The position numbers and the translations under genes were made by a program. A DNA stretch of 64,000 nt from Streptomyces sp. SID13031 (GTDB lineage Bacteria > Actinomycetota > Actinomycetes > Propionibacteriales > Kribbellaceae): the NCBI RefSeq assembly GCF_010548305.1, contig NZ_JAAGLV010000013.1:62001-126000 (forward strand). The letters run 5' to 3'. A model generated the notes under the pieces. It did no database searches. It was not told the DNA's origin and saw only the letters and a program-made list of their open reading frames with translations. Position 1 is the stretch's first letter; each line of letters starts with the position of its first letter. Positions 13,193 through 23,587 of this stretch are shown here, one piece after another.

Positions 13193-15583
13193 TCAGGAGC
13201 GTTTCCAGAAATCCCGTCGGGGCGCCCTGGCGGGGGTGGGTGAGCCGGCGAACTCGTCCAGGACGCGCAATGCCTGCTGCCATAGGGCATCGATGTCTTC
13301 GAGGGGTGTGCTCTCGACGGCTGTCAGCGCGGTGACGAGCTTGCGGAGTGGGTCGGCCTCCGAACCGAGCTGCTGGACCAGGGCGTCGAGGCGGCTGGCC
13401 AGGTCGGACAGGATGAGCCGCCGTTGCGCGCTGGTCGGCGTACCGGCTTGGCGGAGGAGGGTTGCTTCGGCGGCTGCCTGGGCGCGGGCTTCCGTGAGTG
13501 GGTCGCCGTGCGCTGCCTGCTCCTCGACGAAGGAAGGAGGCTGTGCAGCGCGTTTCACGCTGCGAGAGAAGAGCCCTGGGCCGTCGCCGAAGGCCCGGCC
13601 TAGGGCCGGGCCAGCCGCGCCTCCGGGGGCTGACCCGCTGGCGTTGATGGCCATCGGAGCGAAAGCGGCCGCGGCGAAGCCGGTCGGGGCGGCCGGCATG
13701 ACCCAGCCGGAGGGGAGTTCGACGGGCTGGGTGACCTGGTGCTTGGGGCCGCCTTCTGCGACGACTCGGGAGTCGACGGCGACGAGGGCGGTGAAGCGGC
13801 AGAGGACGTGGTGCCTCAGCGAGACTGCGACGATCTGCTGCTCCAGAGCCTCGTGGTCGCCGTGGGTGATGGTGTAGCGGTCCTCGAGATCGCGAAGGTG
13901 GGCGCGGGCCCAGACCGGGGCTGCTGCGCCTTGCGTTTGGACTGCCGGCACTGTGACCTGCCATTTCTCGCCCGCGGCCGTAGTGCCGTTCAGGTGGGCG
14001 ACAGCGCTGTCCTGTGCGGGTGCCGTAACGCGGTAGCGGCCGCGGAGTACCAGCGGGACACCGGCGAACGCGTTGGGAGTCCGGGCCGGGCTGATGGTGT
14101 CGTCGAGCAAGGTCAGGCCGTCGGCCGACAGCGTGACGCCGGTGAGCAACGGCGTACCGATGCGGAGGTGGATGCGGTCGAGTGCTTCGTCGAGGCGGTC
14201 TTCGCTTTCGACGAGCTCGCAACGGCCGCCGCCCAGGCCGGCCAGCCGGCCGAGGAAGCCTGCGTTGACCGCGCGATCGATGCCGACGGTGTGAATCCGT
14301 ACGCCGGCCAGCGATCCGGCCAGCTCGGACAGGATCCGGTCCTCGTCGCCGATCTGTCCATCGGTCACCAGGACCAGGACGCGATCGCGCTCGCCATCAG
14401 TGTTGTTGAGCAGGTTGGCCGCTTCGCGGAGTGGAGTGAGCATCTCGGTGCCGCCGCGGGCGGTGAGTCCGGCGAGGTGCTCGACGGCGCGGAAGCGATG
14501 GCGGTCGGTGCCTTCGGCAAGTTTGCCTTCGGGGAGTCCGGCCGGCCGCTCGACGACAGTGTCGAAGCTCAGTACGGCGAAGCGGTCCTTGGCGGTGAGG
14601 GTGTCGACGATCCGGGCGGCCGCGCGGCGGGCCGCGACCATCTTCCAGCCGTCCATGCTGCCTGAGCGGTCCAGCACCAGGACGACATCTCGCGGCCGCG
14701 CCACGACGGACTCGACCGGCGGCAGGACGGTCAGCTCGAACGTTCCTTCACCGTCCTCGCCAGGCTCGACGGTGAAGGCGGTGGTGGTCGCTTCGGCCTC
14801 GCCGTACGCCAGCCTGAGGATGAAGTCGCGGTCGACGCGTTCGCCCGGGGTGATCGCGACGGTGGTCAGGCGGTCGCCTTGCTCGGTGCCGATCGCGTGC
14901 AGGCTGGAGCGGATGCCGTGCAGCGGGAGGCCGGCTGCGTCCACGTCGGCGCGGATGCTCAGCCGGACCGGGTTCGGGAAGCCGGGGAGCAGGATCGGCG
15001 GGGTGATGCGGGAGGCGTCCGGTACTGCGTCCGTGTCGGGCACAACGCCGTCGCCGACGCTGGATCCGGGCAGCGGTGCGCCAGGGATGTAGCGCGGGGC
15101 AACCACCAAGGGCAGCCGGTACGTCGCTTCGCCGTCCTCGTACGGGAGGGGGCCGACCAGGGTGAGCTGCACGGACACTCGCTCGCCGGGGACGATGTTG
15201 CCGACGCGCAGGGTGAAGACGTCGGGGCGCTCCTCCTCGGCAATGGAGGCGCGTTGACCGGCCGCCAGCGCTTCGTCGTACGTCGCTCGTGCTTCTGCTC
15301 GTTCCTTGAGCTCTGCCTCGACGGTCCGGCCGTCGGCTGTCATCTTCAAGCCGGTCACCGCGGCGCGGGCGGGCAGCGGGAAGATGTACGTCGCTTCGAG
15401 CGGGACGTTGTGCGGGTTGTGGAAGTCCTGGGTGAGCACCGTGCGCGCGACCAGGCCGGTGATGGTGGCGTGCGCGTCGATGCGCTCCAGCGGGAGGTTT
15501 CCGCGCTCGGTGCTCAACGTGCCGAGACCTGCGTCGGGGGCTGCCAGTACTTCGTCGGGTCCGAGGGTGGGCAGAACGGTCAT
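13193..15583 (-). CDS. VIT and von Willebrand factor A domain protein
   Basis: The 796-residue protein starts with a vault/inter-alpha-trypsin (VIT) domain at about residues 15-150 (IFPLPARAAVTGL, KERAEARATYDEAL), followed by a VWA domain near residues 290-470 with an intact metal-ion adhesion site DRSGSMDGW. No signal peptide or membrane anchor is visible, so a cytoplasmic, metal-dependent protein-binding role is likely. The last 150 residues have no clear fold and end in helical, Ala-rich sequence. Its ATG overlaps the stop of the MerR-like regulator (ATGA). The function of bacterial VIT-VWA proteins is largely unknown. Confidence 0.88.
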   Translation of the reverse strand: MTVLPTLGPDEVLAAPDAGLGTLSTERGNLPLERIDAHATITGLVARTVLTQDFHNPHNVPLEATYIFPLPARAAVTGLKMTADGRTVEAELKERAEARATYDEALAAGQRASIAEEERPDVFTLRVGNIVPGERVSVQLTLVGPLPYEDGEATYRLPLVVAPRYIPGAPLPGSSVGDGVVPDTDAVPDASRITPPILLPGFPNPVRLSIRADVDAAGLPLHGIRSSLHAIGTEQGDRLTTVAITPGERVDRDFILRLAYGEAEATTTAFTVEPGEDGEGTFELTVLPPVESVVARPRDVVLVLDRSGSMDGWKMVAARRAAARIVDTLTAKDRFAVLSFDTVVERPAGLPEGKLAEGTDRHRFRAVEHLAGLTARGGTEMLTPLREAANLLNNTDGERDRVLVLVTDGQIGDEDRILSELAGSLAGVRIHTVGIDRAVNAGFLGRLAGLGGGRCELVESEDRLDEALDRIHLRIGTPLLTGVTLSADGLTLLDDTISPARTPNAFAGVPLVLRGRYRVTAPAQDSAVAHLNGTTAAGEKWQVTVPAVQTQGAAAPVWARAHLRDLEDRYTITHGDHEALEQQIVAVSLRHHVLCRFTALVAVDSRVVAEGGPKHQVTQPVELPSGWVMPAAPTGFAAAAFAPMAINASGSAPGGAAGPALGRAFGDGPGLFSRSVKRAAQPPSFVEEQAAHGDPLTEARAQAAAEATLLRQAGTPTSAQRRLILSDLASRLDALVQQLGSEADPLRKLVTALTAVESTPLEDIDALWQQALRVLDEFAGSPTPARAPRRDFWKRS

Positions 15584-16230
15584 GTCTCGTCTCCTGACGA
15601 TGGTTGGTGAACCAGCCCCTGTCGAGCAAGCTCCGCGAGCAGCGGAGCGGCGGCAGCAGCCAGTCGCTCCAGATCCGGCACGACCTCAGCCGCCTGATCA
15701 AGCACCACCGTCACCCCGTCAGCCACCCGAACTGCGCCTACGACTGTGGCGGTCGTTGCGGGGTGAGGTGCGGGGAGCCGGTCGGCCCAGAAGCGGGCCC
15801 GGGTCGGTACGGGAAGGTCGCGAAGGTGAGCGGCGGCAGGCTCGGCTGGGTCGCCGGGCCGAACAACAGGCGGGTCGCTGGGGCGAGTCGCGGCTCGCTC
15901 GGGCGAGCTGGCGAGCAGATCGGTCGGCAGGGCGGCGATGGGTTGCAGGGACTCGTTGGTGGCGCCGGCCAGCTCGGACTGGATCTGGGCGAGCGTGTGT
16001 CCCTGCGCCTGGCGCCGCTTGATGGCGACCAGTTGCAGCAGATGGCGGCGGCCGTACAGCGCAGTACGGCCGCGCATCTCAGCCGGCCGGTCGATCAGGC
16101 CGGTAGTCGTGTACCAGCGGATGGCCCGCTGGTCCGGAACGGCGCGCACCCGGCCATTGACCTGGCCCGGGTAGTCGGCCAGCGCCGCCTCCACCCGTTC
16201 CGCCAACTCACCAAGCGTCCACAGTTCCAT
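15580..16230 (-). CDS. MerR-like transcriptional regulator of the VIT operon
   Basis: The 216-residue protein has a MerR-type winged helix at the N-terminus (AIRWYTTTGLIDRP, then GRTALYGRRHLLQLVAIKR and QGHTLAQIQSEL). The C-terminal half has no recognisable sensor motif. The gene is probably read from a leaderless mRNA: TTGACA (16265-16260) and CATGAT (16242-16237) on the minus strand are 17 bp apart, and the A of the ATG lies at the expected transcription start. A perfect dyad fills the spacer, so the protein likely controls itself and the VIT gene, to which it is coupled by an ATGA overlap. Confidence 0.85.
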   Translation of the reverse strand: MELWTLGELAERVEAALADYPGQVNGRVRAVPDQRAIRWYTTTGLIDRPAEMRGRTALYGRRHLLQLVAIKRRQAQGHTLAQIQSELAGATNESLQPIAALPTDLLASSPERAATRPSDPPVVRPGDPAEPAAAHLRDLPVPTRARFWADRLPAPHPATTATVVGAVRVADGVTVVLDQAAEVVPDLERLAAAAAPLLAELARQGLVHQPSSGDET

Positions 16231-16236
16231 CCCCAG

Positions 16237-16265
16237 ATCATGACACTGTCATATAACAGTGTCAA
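16237..16265 (-). promoter_or_regulatory. merR-VIT promoter with a perfect dyad operator
   Basis: On the minus strand the -35 hexamer is TTGACA and the -10 is CATGAT with a 17-bp spacer. TGACACTGT and ACAGTGTCA (16241-16249 and 16256-16264) form a perfect 9-bp inverted repeat separated by CATATA, overlapping both hexamers. This placement between -35 and -10 is typical of MerR control. Confidence 0.75.
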
Positions 16266-16294
16266 CGTCACCCACCCGAACCCGCCTCCCCCGC

Positions 16295-16392
16295 CCCACC
16301 GTCTCAGGGGTTAACCCCCGAGACGGCGGGTTGCCTCCCGAGAATCCGACGGGGCAACCCACCGTCTGAGGGGTTAACCCCTGAGAGGTGGG
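16295..16392. repeat. Dispersed palindromic repeat element, copy A
   Basis: This 98-bp intergenic element consists of two smaller hairpins built on GGGGTTAACCCC (16307-16318 and 16370-16381) that flank an outer pair GGGTTGCC/GGCAACCC. The central part is GAATCCGAC. A second copy, in inverted orientation, is at 34367-34460. Both copies sit after the 3' end of a gene, so they may act as terminators or mRNA stabilisers, or be non-autonomous mobile repeats. Confidence 0.8.
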
Positions 16393-16469
16393 CAGGGGGG
16401 AGGGCGAGGAGTGGTGGGTGGAGGCGCGGTGGGGTGGATGGGGGACAGCGGGGTGGGGGATCGAGCGGC

Positions 16470-16520
16470 GGGGTAGAAGTGCGGTGGGGGATGGGGTGGT
16501 GGGGTAGAAGTGCGGTGGGG
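16470..16520. repeat. G-rich direct repeats
   Basis: A 20-bp unit beginning GGGGTAGAAGTGCGG occurs at 16470-16489 and again at 16501-16520 inside a G-rich stretch (16390-16525) with many GGGG runs on the plus strand. The sequence can form G-quadruplexes in principle. It lies just past the end of the Rid-family gene. Confidence 0.7.
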
Positions 16521-16526
16521 TGGGGG

Positions 16527-17180
16527 TTAGCGCTTTGGGTAGGCGGCGTCTACCTCTAGCTCGACCAGCCAGCCGGCGACCGGGAGGTTCTCGATCTCGA
16601 GTGCGAACCTGGATGGACGCGACTTGTTGACGACGAACGGCTTGGCGGGTGCGGCTGTGCCCAGCGGCACCGGCACGTACTTTCCGGTGGTGAGATCGGT
16701 GTTGGCGAAGTACTGGCGGTAGGCGCGGTTCCAGCCGGCGAAGTCGGCGGCTGGGGCGCCCGCCGGGTTCTGCAGGAAGACGCGCATCGTGTAGACGTCG
16801 GAGTACGAGAGCCCGGCCGCCTTGAGGTTCTCCCCGATCCGCCGCAAAGCGTTGATCCCCTGAGCTTCAGTGATCGTGACGCCGGCCGGCAAAGCGCCGT
16901 CAGGGAAGACGACAGTGTCGATGTATGACGCCTCGCTCCCGGCCGGAGCGCTCGGGTTGAGAGCCGTCGGCCCAAGCCCGCTCGTCTTGTAGATGGGCGT
17001 GTCGGCGCCGATCCCGACCCCGGTGGCGATCAACGGATTCGCCTGCCCAGCAGGGAGAGCCGGTACGACCGTGCCGGGCCGAGGTGGCTTGGGACGGTCC
17101 CACCAGCCGACAGCGGTCGCAGTACCGGCAGTGAAGGAGATTGCGACAACCGCAACCCCGGCCAGAAGACGTCGTTTCAT
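16527..17180 (-). CDS. Exported Rid (RutC/YjgF)-family protein
   Basis: The 217-residue protein carries a Sec-type signal peptide (MKRRLLAGVAVVAISF...ATA) and then a Rid-like domain with GINALRRIGENLKAAGLSYSD, the usual core of this family, ending in VELEVDAAYPKR. Rid proteins hydrolyse reactive imines or enamines to ketones and ammonia. Export is unusual for the family. Its ATG overlaps the stop codon of the Tat-exported amine oxidase upstream, so it is well placed to deal with imines that the oxidase makes outside the membrane. The conserved arginine that binds the substrate carboxylate was not located with certainty. Confidence 0.8.
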   Translation of the reverse strand: MKRRLLAGVAVVAISFTAGTATAVGWWDRPKPPRPGTVVPALPAGQANPLIATGVGIGADTPIYKTSGLGPTALNPSAPAGSEASYIDTVVFPDGALPAGVTITEAQGINALRRIGENLKAAGLSYSDVYTMRVFLQNPAGAPAADFAGWNRAYRQYFANTDLTTGKYVPVPLGTAAPAKPFVVNKSRPSRFALEIENLPVAGWLVELEVDAAYPKR

Positions 17181-18757
17181 CGGCTCATCACCTTGCTGTG
17201 CAGGGCGGTCACGGTCGCCCGGGCGGAGACCATCGCGCCGTGCTGCCAGGCGATGGTGTGGCTGAGGTGGTCACCGGCGAAGTAGATGTTGCCGGTCGGT
17301 TCGAGGAGTTTCGCGTAGATGCCGTCGGTCTGCGACGGCCAGCCCACCCAGGAGCCCCGGGAGTACTCCGTCCCGGCCCAGTCCACCGAGAACGCGGCCT
17401 TCACGTCCTTGCCGTAGCCGTCGCCGTGGATCTTGATGCCTTGGGCAACGGCTCGCTCGAACCGCGCCGCCGGGCTGAGCGCGCCGTACGCCGTCGCGTT
17501 GGCGCCCGTGTTGTAGTAGCCGATCATCGTCCCGCGCTCGCCGTGGAAACCGGTCGACGGGTACCACATGTTGACCAGGTCGAGGTTGCTGTTCGTGATG
17601 CCGCCGTAGATCCGGTGGTCGAGCTCCCACCAGCGCCGGCCGTACTCGATCCCGATCTTGCCCGCGTTGGTCGGTTTCGCGTACTGCAGCGCACCGATGA
17701 TGTCGGCCGGCAGGTTCGACGGTACCGTCGCGGCGATGTGCGGCGGCAGCGCGCAGATCGCATAGTCGGCCTTGATTTCCCTGGCCCGCGAGCCGTTGGT
17801 GTAGATCACCGAGACGCCCGACGAGGTGTTGCGCAACCCGAGCACCTTCGCGCCGTAGATGAACTTCTCCCGCCCGATCGCCTGCTCGAAGGCGTACGGG
17901 ATCCGGTCCATCCCGCCGACCGGCTGGAACATCATCATCGCCTGGTCCCAGCCGAACTCGAACGAGAAGTAGTTGCCGACGCCACTGGCGAAGACGTCGC
18001 TCAGCCCGTACGGCGAAGCGGTCTTGCCGCCTTCGAGCCCCGCACCCGGCTCGACCTCGTACCCGCGCCGTCCGTCGGTGCCGGTGTAGGCGAACCCTGC
18101 CGCTTTGTTGCCAATGGCACCAAAACTGCCGAGGAAGCCGATCAGCGCCTCCTTGTCGACCGGCGAGAGGAGACTGTCGAGGGCACCCTGGTCGGTGGCC
18201 TTGGCCAGCAATTCGGAGACGTAACCGTAGACGTCGGCCTTCGCCGTACGGTGGCGAACCGCCTTGTTCGAAAGGGCTGTGGTCCCCTCACGGTAGAGAT
18301 AGGCATCGGCGTTCTGGTTCACGAACGGCTCGATCGCGACGCCGAGCTCGCGGCAGTAGTCGAGCGTCACGTGATGCTGCGGGATCCGGCCGGGACCGGC
18401 GTTCATGTACTGCCCCTTGGAGAACCTGGCCCGCTGGGTGTTGCCGTGCAGATCCTTCTCCTCGGTGCCGCCGCGGACGGTCCAGTTCCGCCCGCCCGGC
18501 CGCTGCCGAGCCTCCAGCAACGTCACCTTGTAGCCGGCCTTGCCGAGCTCGTAGGCCGAGGTCAGTCCGGCGATCCCGGCGCCGAGGATGACGATGTGCT
18601 TCTTGCCGCGTCCGTTCAGGTCGTTGCGCGTCGGCGCCGCGAAGGCCGGGGTCTGCGCGGCGGTGGTCAGGCCGAGCGCGCCCATCGTCGAGTACAAGAC
18701 ACCGGCACCGCCGGTGATACCGACCTGTTGCAGGAACTGCCGTCGGGTCTGGGGCAT
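17177..18757 (-). CDS. Tat-exported flavin monoamine oxidase-like protein
   Basis: The 526-residue enzyme has a twin-arginine signal (PQTRRQFLQQVG followed by a hydrophobic stretch) and an FAD-binding Rossmann motif VILGAGIAGLTSAYELGKAG near residue 55, then GRNWTVRGG and the C-terminal IYFAGDHLSHTIAWQHGAMVSA. These mark the monoamine oxidase/L-amino acid oxidase family, which turns amines or amino acids into imines and hydrogen peroxide. Folding with FAD in the cytoplasm explains Tat export. AGGAG precedes the ATG. The gene is coupled by ATGA to the exported Rid gene. The substrate is unknown. Confidence 0.88.
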   Translation of the reverse strand: MPQTRRQFLQQVGITGGAGVLYSTMGALGLTTAAQTPAFAAPTRNDLNGRGKKHIVILGAGIAGLTSAYELGKAGYKVTLLEARQRPGGRNWTVRGGTEEKDLHGNTQRARFSKGQYMNAGPGRIPQHHVTLDYCRELGVAIEPFVNQNADAYLYREGTTALSNKAVRHRTAKADVYGYVSELLAKATDQGALDSLLSPVDKEALIGFLGSFGAIGNKAAGFAYTGTDGRRGYEVEPGAGLEGGKTASPYGLSDVFASGVGNYFSFEFGWDQAMMMFQPVGGMDRIPYAFEQAIGREKFIYGAKVLGLRNTSSGVSVIYTNGSRAREIKADYAICALPPHIAATVPSNLPADIIGALQYAKPTNAGKIGIEYGRRWWELDHRIYGGITNSNLDLVNMWYPSTGFHGERGTMIGYYNTGANATAYGALSPAARFERAVAQGIKIHGDGYGKDVKAAFSVDWAGTEYSRGSWVGWPSQTDGIYAKLLEPTGNIYFAGDHLSHTIAWQHGAMVSARATVTALHSKVMSR

Positions 18758-18920
18758 TTTGCCAACTCCTCACTAGGCGGGTGGGGGTGGTAGCTGCCTA
18801 GAAAGGTAAGGACAAAGTATTTCCGCGTCGTATCGGCGCTGTGAGTTCTTCGCGCTGATCCGGTCAGCAATGTTACGTGTTAACGAACCTGTCGCATGCC
18901 GGGCTCACTATGAGCCGGGG

Positions 18921-19721
18921 TCAGCCGGCGAGTTGCGCCTGCAGGACCTTCGCCGCGGAGGCGATCTGGGCGTAGACGCCCGGGTAGCCGCGTTCGGCGC
19001 AGCCTTTGCCCCACGAGACGGTGCCCAGCAGCCGGCCGTTGAGGACCAGTGGGCCGCCTGAGTCGCCCTGGCAAGCGTCGCGGCCACCCTCGACGTAGCC
19101 GGCGCAGATGTTCGTGGCGGCGGCATAGCCGTTGGCGGTGTAGTCCTGGTTGGCCAGGCAGGTCGCATCGCCGAGGTCCGGTACGGCGAGCTTCTCCAGG
19201 GTGTCGGCGGGACCGGTGTCCTGCGTTTCACCCCAGCCGTAGACGGTTGGTACGACGCCCTTGCGGTCGGCCTTCGGGTTCGTCTCCAGCGGCAGGACCG
19301 GTACGCCGGTGATCGGCCGGCTGAGCGTCAGTACGGCGAAGTCGTAGCGGTTGTCGGTCCTGTTGTAGCCGGGTTGGATCCAGATCGACTTGATCTTCGA
19401 GGTGCGGCCGACGCTGGTGTCGCTCAGGTCCGGCCGGCCCTGGATCGCGGTGTAGGTCGAGGCGGGCTTGATCATGCAGTGCGCGGCGGTGATGATCTTG
19501 TCCGCCTTGACCAGGGTGGCTCCACACCACCGGCCGGTGGCCTCCGCGGACTCGGTGTTCGTCAGCGCGATCGCCCACGGCGCTTCCGTAGTACTGGCGA
19601 GCGTGCCGCCGACGATCAGCTTGGGGTCCTGGCCATCCGGTGAGGCGGTCATCGAGGCGGTCGCGGCGCCGGCGGTGGCGAGCAGCAGGACTCCGGCAAT
19701 GGCAACGGCGCGCTTCAACAT
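18921..19721 (-). CDS. Secreted trypsin-like serine protease
   Basis: The 266-residue protein has a signal peptide (MLKRAVAIAGVLLLATAGAATA), a short propeptide and a mature start at IVGG, as in trypsins. The catalytic triad is complete: His81 (TAAHC), Asp127 (NRYDFAVL) and Ser221 (GDSGGP). Cysteines around the active sites suggest the usual disulfides. ATG 19721 is preferred over a GTG 27 bases upstream, because the longer form puts a cysteine-containing tail before the signal. The membrane protein gene upstream ends 10 nt before the start, so the two form an operon. Confidence 0.93.
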   Translation of the reverse strand: MLKRAVAIAGVLLLATAGAATASMTASPDGQDPKLIVGGTLASTTEAPWAIALTNTESAEATGRWCGATLVKADKIITAAHCMIKPASTYTAIQGRPDLSDTSVGRTSKIKSIWIQPGYNRTDNRYDFAVLTLSRPITGVPVLPLETNPKADRKGVVPTVYGWGETQDTGPADTLEKLAVPDLGDATCLANQDYTANGYAAATNICAGYVEGGRDACQGDSGGPLVLNGRLLGTVSWGKGCAERGYPGVYAQIASAAKVLQAQLAG

Positions 19722-19731
19722 GCCCGCGAAC

Positions 19732-20442
19732 CTACTGCACGTGTGCACTCAAACGCGGTAAGTCATCGGTACGTCGGATGACCGACACGCCCAACGCGAT
19801 CGTCCACAGGCCCCACGCCGTACTGCCGATCAGCCCGCCGAGCTCCCAGACCGGGAAGCCGGGGATCGCGGTCGCCAGGACGTCGCTCTGGTTGGTCAGG
19901 TAGAGCGCACTCGCCACGAACCCGGAGCCGGCGATCCAGCGGTGCTCCCGCAGCAGGGTGACGCAAACCCCCACGCTCCAAGCGATCGCCAGCAACTGAC
20001 CGAGGTGCTCGCCGAGCAGGGCCCCACCGAACTGATGCTGCGCAGTCCAGGCAGCCTGTACTGCGGCGCGCGTCGTCTCGTCGCCCTCGGCATAGGCGCG
20101 GGCGAGCGGTGGCACGACGAAAACCCAGCGCAGGAAGCCGATCAGCGACAGGAGCACCGATGCGGCGCCGAGCCAGGTCGCGGTGCGTAGTACCGGATCG
20201 TGGCGGCGGTTGAGCGCTTGTGGGAGCAGCAGGATCGGGATCGCGAGCAGGGCGTAGGTCCAGGCGACCGCGAACCAGGTCCAGATCAGGCTCGTGCCGC
20301 CCGCGGTGAAGGCGGGCAGGACGACGCCGGCCGGCTCCCGCAGGATGTCGGGCCAGTCGAAGGTCGACGAGAGAACGCTCGCGGCCACCCCGAAGGCGAT
20401 CGCGGCGAGGACGAGAAGCGAACCGGTGACACGGCGGATCAT
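19732..20442 (-). CDS. DUF4386-like integral membrane protein
   Basis: This 236-residue protein has about six hydrophobic helices and conserved aromatic and small residues in LPQALNRRHD and QHQFGGALLGEHLGQLL, which resemble DUF4386 proteins of unknown function. AGGAGG lies just before ATG 20442. It is divergent from a TetR gene and shares a 33-bp near-palindrome with it, so it is the likely target of that repressor. The secreted protease gene follows after 10 nt. Confidence 0.7.
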   Translation of the reverse strand: MIRRVTGSLLVLAAIAFGVAASVLSSTFDWPDILREPAGVVLPAFTAGGTSLIWTWFAVAWTYALLAIPILLLPQALNRRHDPVLRTATWLGAASVLLSLIGFLRWVFVVPPLARAYAEGDETTRAAVQAAWTAQHQFGGALLGEHLGQLLAIAWSVGVCVTLLREHRWIAGSGFVASALYLTNQSDVLATAIPGFPVWELGGLIGSTAWGLWTIALGVSVIRRTDDLPRLSAHVQ

Positions 20443-20457
20443 GATGCCTCCTAGAAA

Positions 20458-20490
20458 TTGTACGACGTACAGAGTCTGTACGGTGTACAA
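20458..20490. promoter_or_regulatory. TetR operator between divergent genes
   Basis: A 33-bp near-palindrome begins TTGTACGACGTACAGA and ends TCTGTACGGTGTACAA, with only a few mismatches between the arms. A further TGTACGCTGTCC half lies at 20495-20506. It is in the 89-bp region between the leftward membrane protein gene and the rightward tetR, where it can control both. Confidence 0.75.
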
Positions 20491-20531
20491 ATGATGTACG
20501 CTGTCCAGAGATACGTCAAGAGGGAGGCTGG

Positions 20532-21218
20532 ATGGCACCGGCAGGACGGGGGCGGCCCGGGCCGCGACGGGCGCTGACGGAGGACGAGCTCCTCGACGCG
20601 GCGCTGGCGCTGCTCGACGAGGGCGGTCCGGCGGCGGCCTCGATCAGGGGGATCGCCGCGAAGGTCGGCGTCGCGCCGAACGCGGTCTACACCTACTTCC
20701 CGGACAAGGCGGCGGTGATCCGGGCGCTGGTCGAGCGGCTGCTCGGTGAGTCCGACAGTGGCGTCTTCGCCGACAGTGGCAGGCCGTGGCGGGAGCGGAT
20801 CGAAGGGCTGGCGATCGACCTGCGCGAGCGGATGGTCGCGCACCCCGGCGCGGCCGCCCTGCTGATGAGCGGCCCGATGGATGGTCCGCGGGCGACCGCG
20901 CTCGGCGAACAGTTGCAGGAGTTGCTGGTCCAGGCCGGTATCGATCCGGTGGCGGCCGCGCGATCGACGTACCTGCTGATCGTCTACGTCCTCGGCTCGA
21001 TCGCGCTCGAGGTCGCCGACGAGTCCGAGCCCGGTCCGCTCCCGAGCGAGACCGACCGGATCGCCGGCCGCCGCAGCGTCTTCGACCAGATCCCGGCCGA
21101 CGTCTTCCCGCGCTCGGCCGCGGCCGCGCCGACGATGGCGACCTACATCTCGACCGACCAGTACCGATGGGGTCTGCACCGGATTCTGGACGGCATCGGC
21201 GGCTCGATCGATGCATAG
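20532..21218 (+). CDS. TetR-family transcriptional regulator
   Basis: The 228-residue protein has a TetR helix-turn-helix at residues 17-62 (LLDAALALLDEGG, IRGIAAKVGVAPNAVYTYFPDKAAVIRALV) and a helical C-terminal ligand domain of the TetR_C type. GGGAGG precedes the ATG. A GC-rich hairpin with a T-rich tail follows the gene. The palindromic TGTAC repeats in front of it suggest autoregulation together with control of the divergent membrane protein and protease genes. Confidence 0.92.
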   Translation: MAPAGRGRPGPRRALTEDELLDAALALLDEGGPAAASIRGIAAKVGVAPNAVYTYFPDKAAVIRALVERLLGESDSGVFADSGRPWRERIEGLAIDLRERMVAHPGAAALLMSGPMDGPRATALGEQLQELLVQAGIDPVAAARSTYLLIVYVLGSIALEVADESEPGPLPSETDRIAGRRSVFDQIPADVFPRSAAAAPTMATYISTDQYRWGLHRILDGIGGSIDA

Positions 21219-21284
21219 GTCTGCGGTGTAAGGGCACAGGTCGGGCAAGAGGTTGCCGGAACTCGAGGTCCCGCAACTTCCAGG

Positions 21285-21313
21285 CCCCGGCGTTGAGGAA
21301 ACCAGCGCCGGGG
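21285..21313 (+). terminator. Terminator after tetR
   Basis: CCCCGGCG (21285-21292) pairs with CGCCGGGG (21306-21313), with a 13-nt loop and a T-rich stretch (CCTTTCTTCC) soon after. Confidence 0.65.
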
Positions 21314-21469
21314 TCGCCTTTCTTCCGCTCGCGAACGGCTCTCTCCCGAGGGTGAATCAGCCCGGCGCTCGGGTGATCGATGGCTTGGGGAGCCGGCCGA
21401 AATGAATTCTTGCGCCGAGTTTCACCCCTTCGTTCTGCGTGTGGGGGTCGGGGTGGCTACTGTCATCGG

Positions 21470-23583
<2,114 letters not shown>

Positions 23584-23587
<4 letters not shown>

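Noticed and set aside
16295..16520. Possible CRISPR array
   Set aside because: The repeats are nested palindromes without regular spacers, and no cas genes are present.
17141..18793. A 550-codon open frame antisense to the amine oxidase
   Set aside because: No domain and no ribosome binding site; the Tat-exported oxidase explains the region.
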